In this document: positions 5,423 through 6,531 of the stretch, piece by piece
Layout of the letters: every line of letters starts with the position of its first letter
Numbering within the stretch: position 1 is the stretch's first letter
Assembly (NCBI GenBank): GCA_003232015.1
Contig: QIKU01000045.1
Span: forward strand, 1 to 6,531
DNA length: 6,531 bases
From: Gammaproteobacteria bacterium
GTDB taxonomy: Bacteria; Pseudomonadota; Gammaproteobacteria; UBA6429
Reading direction: 5' to 3'
Notes under the pieces: model-generated
Databases searched by the model: none
What the model was told of the DNA's origin: nothing
The model's input: the letters and a program-made list of their open reading frames with translations, nothing else
Translations under genes and position numbers: made by a program

Positions 5423-6505
5423 TTAATGCGCGGCCATTGCCGGTAATTTTTCGAGCACGATGGCACCGCGTTTGGGGGTATCGGATGAACTGTATACCAG
5501 GTGTGCCTTTGCATCGGCATTTTTTAACAAGTGCTCGGCTGCCAGGGCAATAAGTACTGTACTGGTAGCCGAGCCGACATCGCCTATAATGTCGGCGGGG
5601 TGTTTGACTTCAACGGTTTCTAAAAAAGCGGCTTTATTACGGCTAACGGCCACACCAAATTCTTTTGCCCAGTGGTTTTCACCATTCATACTACAGTAAA
5701 TACTGTGAATATTCGGCTGATCGTGGTGTAGCAGTGCTTTTTTAAAAGCTTGATCTAAACCTTCGCCCCGGTATGGTTCTGCACTGTGAAGATGACCTGC
5801 TTCATTCGCAATGCCGACAGGCTTGAGTGCAATGACATGCCCATTATGGGCTCTAGCCAGTGTTGGGTTTGCTGTGAGTAATAAAAAGCTGGCTGCCTCG
5901 CCAGGTGCAAAACCATCCATATTACCTTCTTCCAATAAGCGATCTTCATCTGCAAGTGGTGTGATTCTCTCATAATCCTGATACGAATCGCTGCCACCCA
6001 CCAGAATAAATTTCGCGGGGTTTTCTTCCTGGTAACGAAAAGCAAAGTCGATAGCATCCATCCCCGCTGCGCGTCCTGAGTAAATATGGCGACTTTGTGC
6101 CGCGCTTACCCAAGGATGGCAGTTCCGCTCAAGTTCATCAATAAGGGGGCTTAACCCATCGGTATCTTCAGGCACATCGGGCATTGCAAGCAATAAAGGA
6201 ACGCCTTGTTCCATTGTTTTTTGTGTGCAAGAAGCCTCACGAAGTGCTTCTATTGCCATTAAGGTTACCCGGTAGTGACGTTCATTAAACCTATTGCCTT
6301 CGTCAATATCTGCTTCTATTTCCGCTAACACTTCATCAGGCACATTTGCCATGGTGATGGCTTCATCGCGCACACCATAATAGCCGGATTTGGCGTAACC
6401 ACTGATCCCAGCATTAACCGATGCAACCGTCATCGCGGTATTCGCCCCCACCGATGTCACCATGCCGATACCTGCAATATACAGCCTACTGTGTTGTTCC
6501 GGCAT
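5423..6505 (-). CDS. Ketosynthase-fold protein lacking catalytic residues, T6SS-cluster accessory
   Basis: The 360-residue product has the beta-ketoacyl-synthase/thiolase fold: an N-terminal RLYIAGIGMVTSVGANT strand-turn (7-23), AIDFAFRYQ then FILVGGSDS (151-174), DGFAPGEAASFLLL (197-210) equivalent to the DGFVPGEGAG motif, and IIGDVGSATS (306-315) near the GHxxGAAG site. The catalytic residues seem lost. Aligning AIDFA to the helix after the active-site Cys puts Arg145 (SGRAAG) in the Cys position. The EAHGTGT His site reads CSMNGENHW (271-279), and the GHxxGAAG His is not retained. It is also shorter than the roughly 400-residue KAS I/II enzymes. Similar ketosynthase-like proteins are known in T6SS effector clusters with DUF2169, DUF3540 and PAAR-like DUF4150 genes. 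Inference: it is a structural or effector-loading factor, not a lipid-synthesis enzyme. AAAGG (6516-6520) lies 10 bases before ATG. It is the first visible gene of the minus-strand set, and the promoter is probably beyond the window. Confidence 0.82.
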   Translation of the reverse strand: MPEQHSRLYIAGIGMVTSVGANTAMTVASVNAGISGYAKSGYYGVRDEAITMANVPDEVLAEIEADIDEGNRFNERHYRVTLMAIEALREASCTQKTMEQGVPLLLAMPDVPEDTDGLSPLIDELERNCHPWVSAAQSRHIYSGRAAGMDAIDFAFRYQEENPAKFILVGGSDSYQDYERITPLADEDRLLEEGNMDGFAPGEAASFLLLTANPTLARAHNGHVIALKPVGIANEAGHLHSAEPYRGEGLDQAFKKALLHHDQPNIHSIYCSMNGENHWAKEFGVAVSRNKAAFLETVEVKHPADIIGDVGSATSTVLIALAAEHLLKNADAKAHLVYSSSDTPKRGAIVLEKLPAMAAH

Positions 6506-6531
6506 TAGCCAAGTACCTTTTCTCTTGTATT

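Noticed and set aside
4479..6057. Open frames in alternative frames within the lipase and ketosynthase-like genes (4479-4673, 5460-5699, 5755-6057)
   Set aside because: They lie inside well-supported genes and show no family motif or translation signal.
1..6531. tRNA, rRNA, CRISPR array, insertion sequence or att site
   Set aside because: No cloverleaf pattern, regularly spaced direct repeats, transposase gene or terminal inverted repeats with a target duplication were seen.

Overview
The window looks like a chromosomal segment from a gammaproteobacterium, possibly a marine, Cellvibrionales-like one. The basis is a YciK-type dehydrogenase, a GGDEF diguanylate cyclase, type VI secretion (T6SS) accessory genes and moderate base composition. 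The lineage is inferred from gene content and was not confirmed by any search.

Left part (1-2664, + strand). The window opens inside the C-terminus of a FAD-dependent desaturase/amine-oxidase-type protein. A YciK-like short-chain dehydrogenase (148-927) follows only 9 bases later, so the two probably share a transcript. After an intergenic stretch with a weak terminator-like inverted repeat and a possible promoter comes a cytosolic diguanylate cyclase (best start 1117, to 2052). It has a GAF-like N-terminal half, an intact GGEEF active site and an RxxD inhibitory site. A second intergenic stretch carries two palindromes, a TATAAT promoter candidate and a possible five-codon leader ORF overlapping the next gene by ATGA. 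That gene (2236-2664) encodes a 142-residue protein resembling only the N-terminal domain of Ycf46-type AAA ATPases.

Middle (2665-2927). This is the gap between convergent genes. It contains no convincing gene, but holds degenerate GGGTTTG repeats, two hairpins and a TTGACA promoter-like element beside a pyrimidine tract.

Right part (2928-6505, - strand, read right to left). This is a compact operon-like set. It starts with a beta-ketoacyl-synthase-fold protein that has apparently lost its catalytic Cys and His residues. Next is a DUF2235 alpha/beta hydrolase with a GFSRG nucleophile motif, of the Tle1 T6SS phospholipase type. Last is a DUF2931 lipoprotein overlapping the hydrolase gene by 17 bases. 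The set reads as a T6SS lipase effector cassette: a catalytically dead ketosynthase-like accessory protein, the toxin, and a probable periplasmic immunity or accessory lipoprotein. The toxin and lipoprotein genes look more AT-rich than the ketosynthase-like gene, as is common for exchangeable effector modules. No T6SS structural gene, VgrG or PAAR protein lies inside the window.
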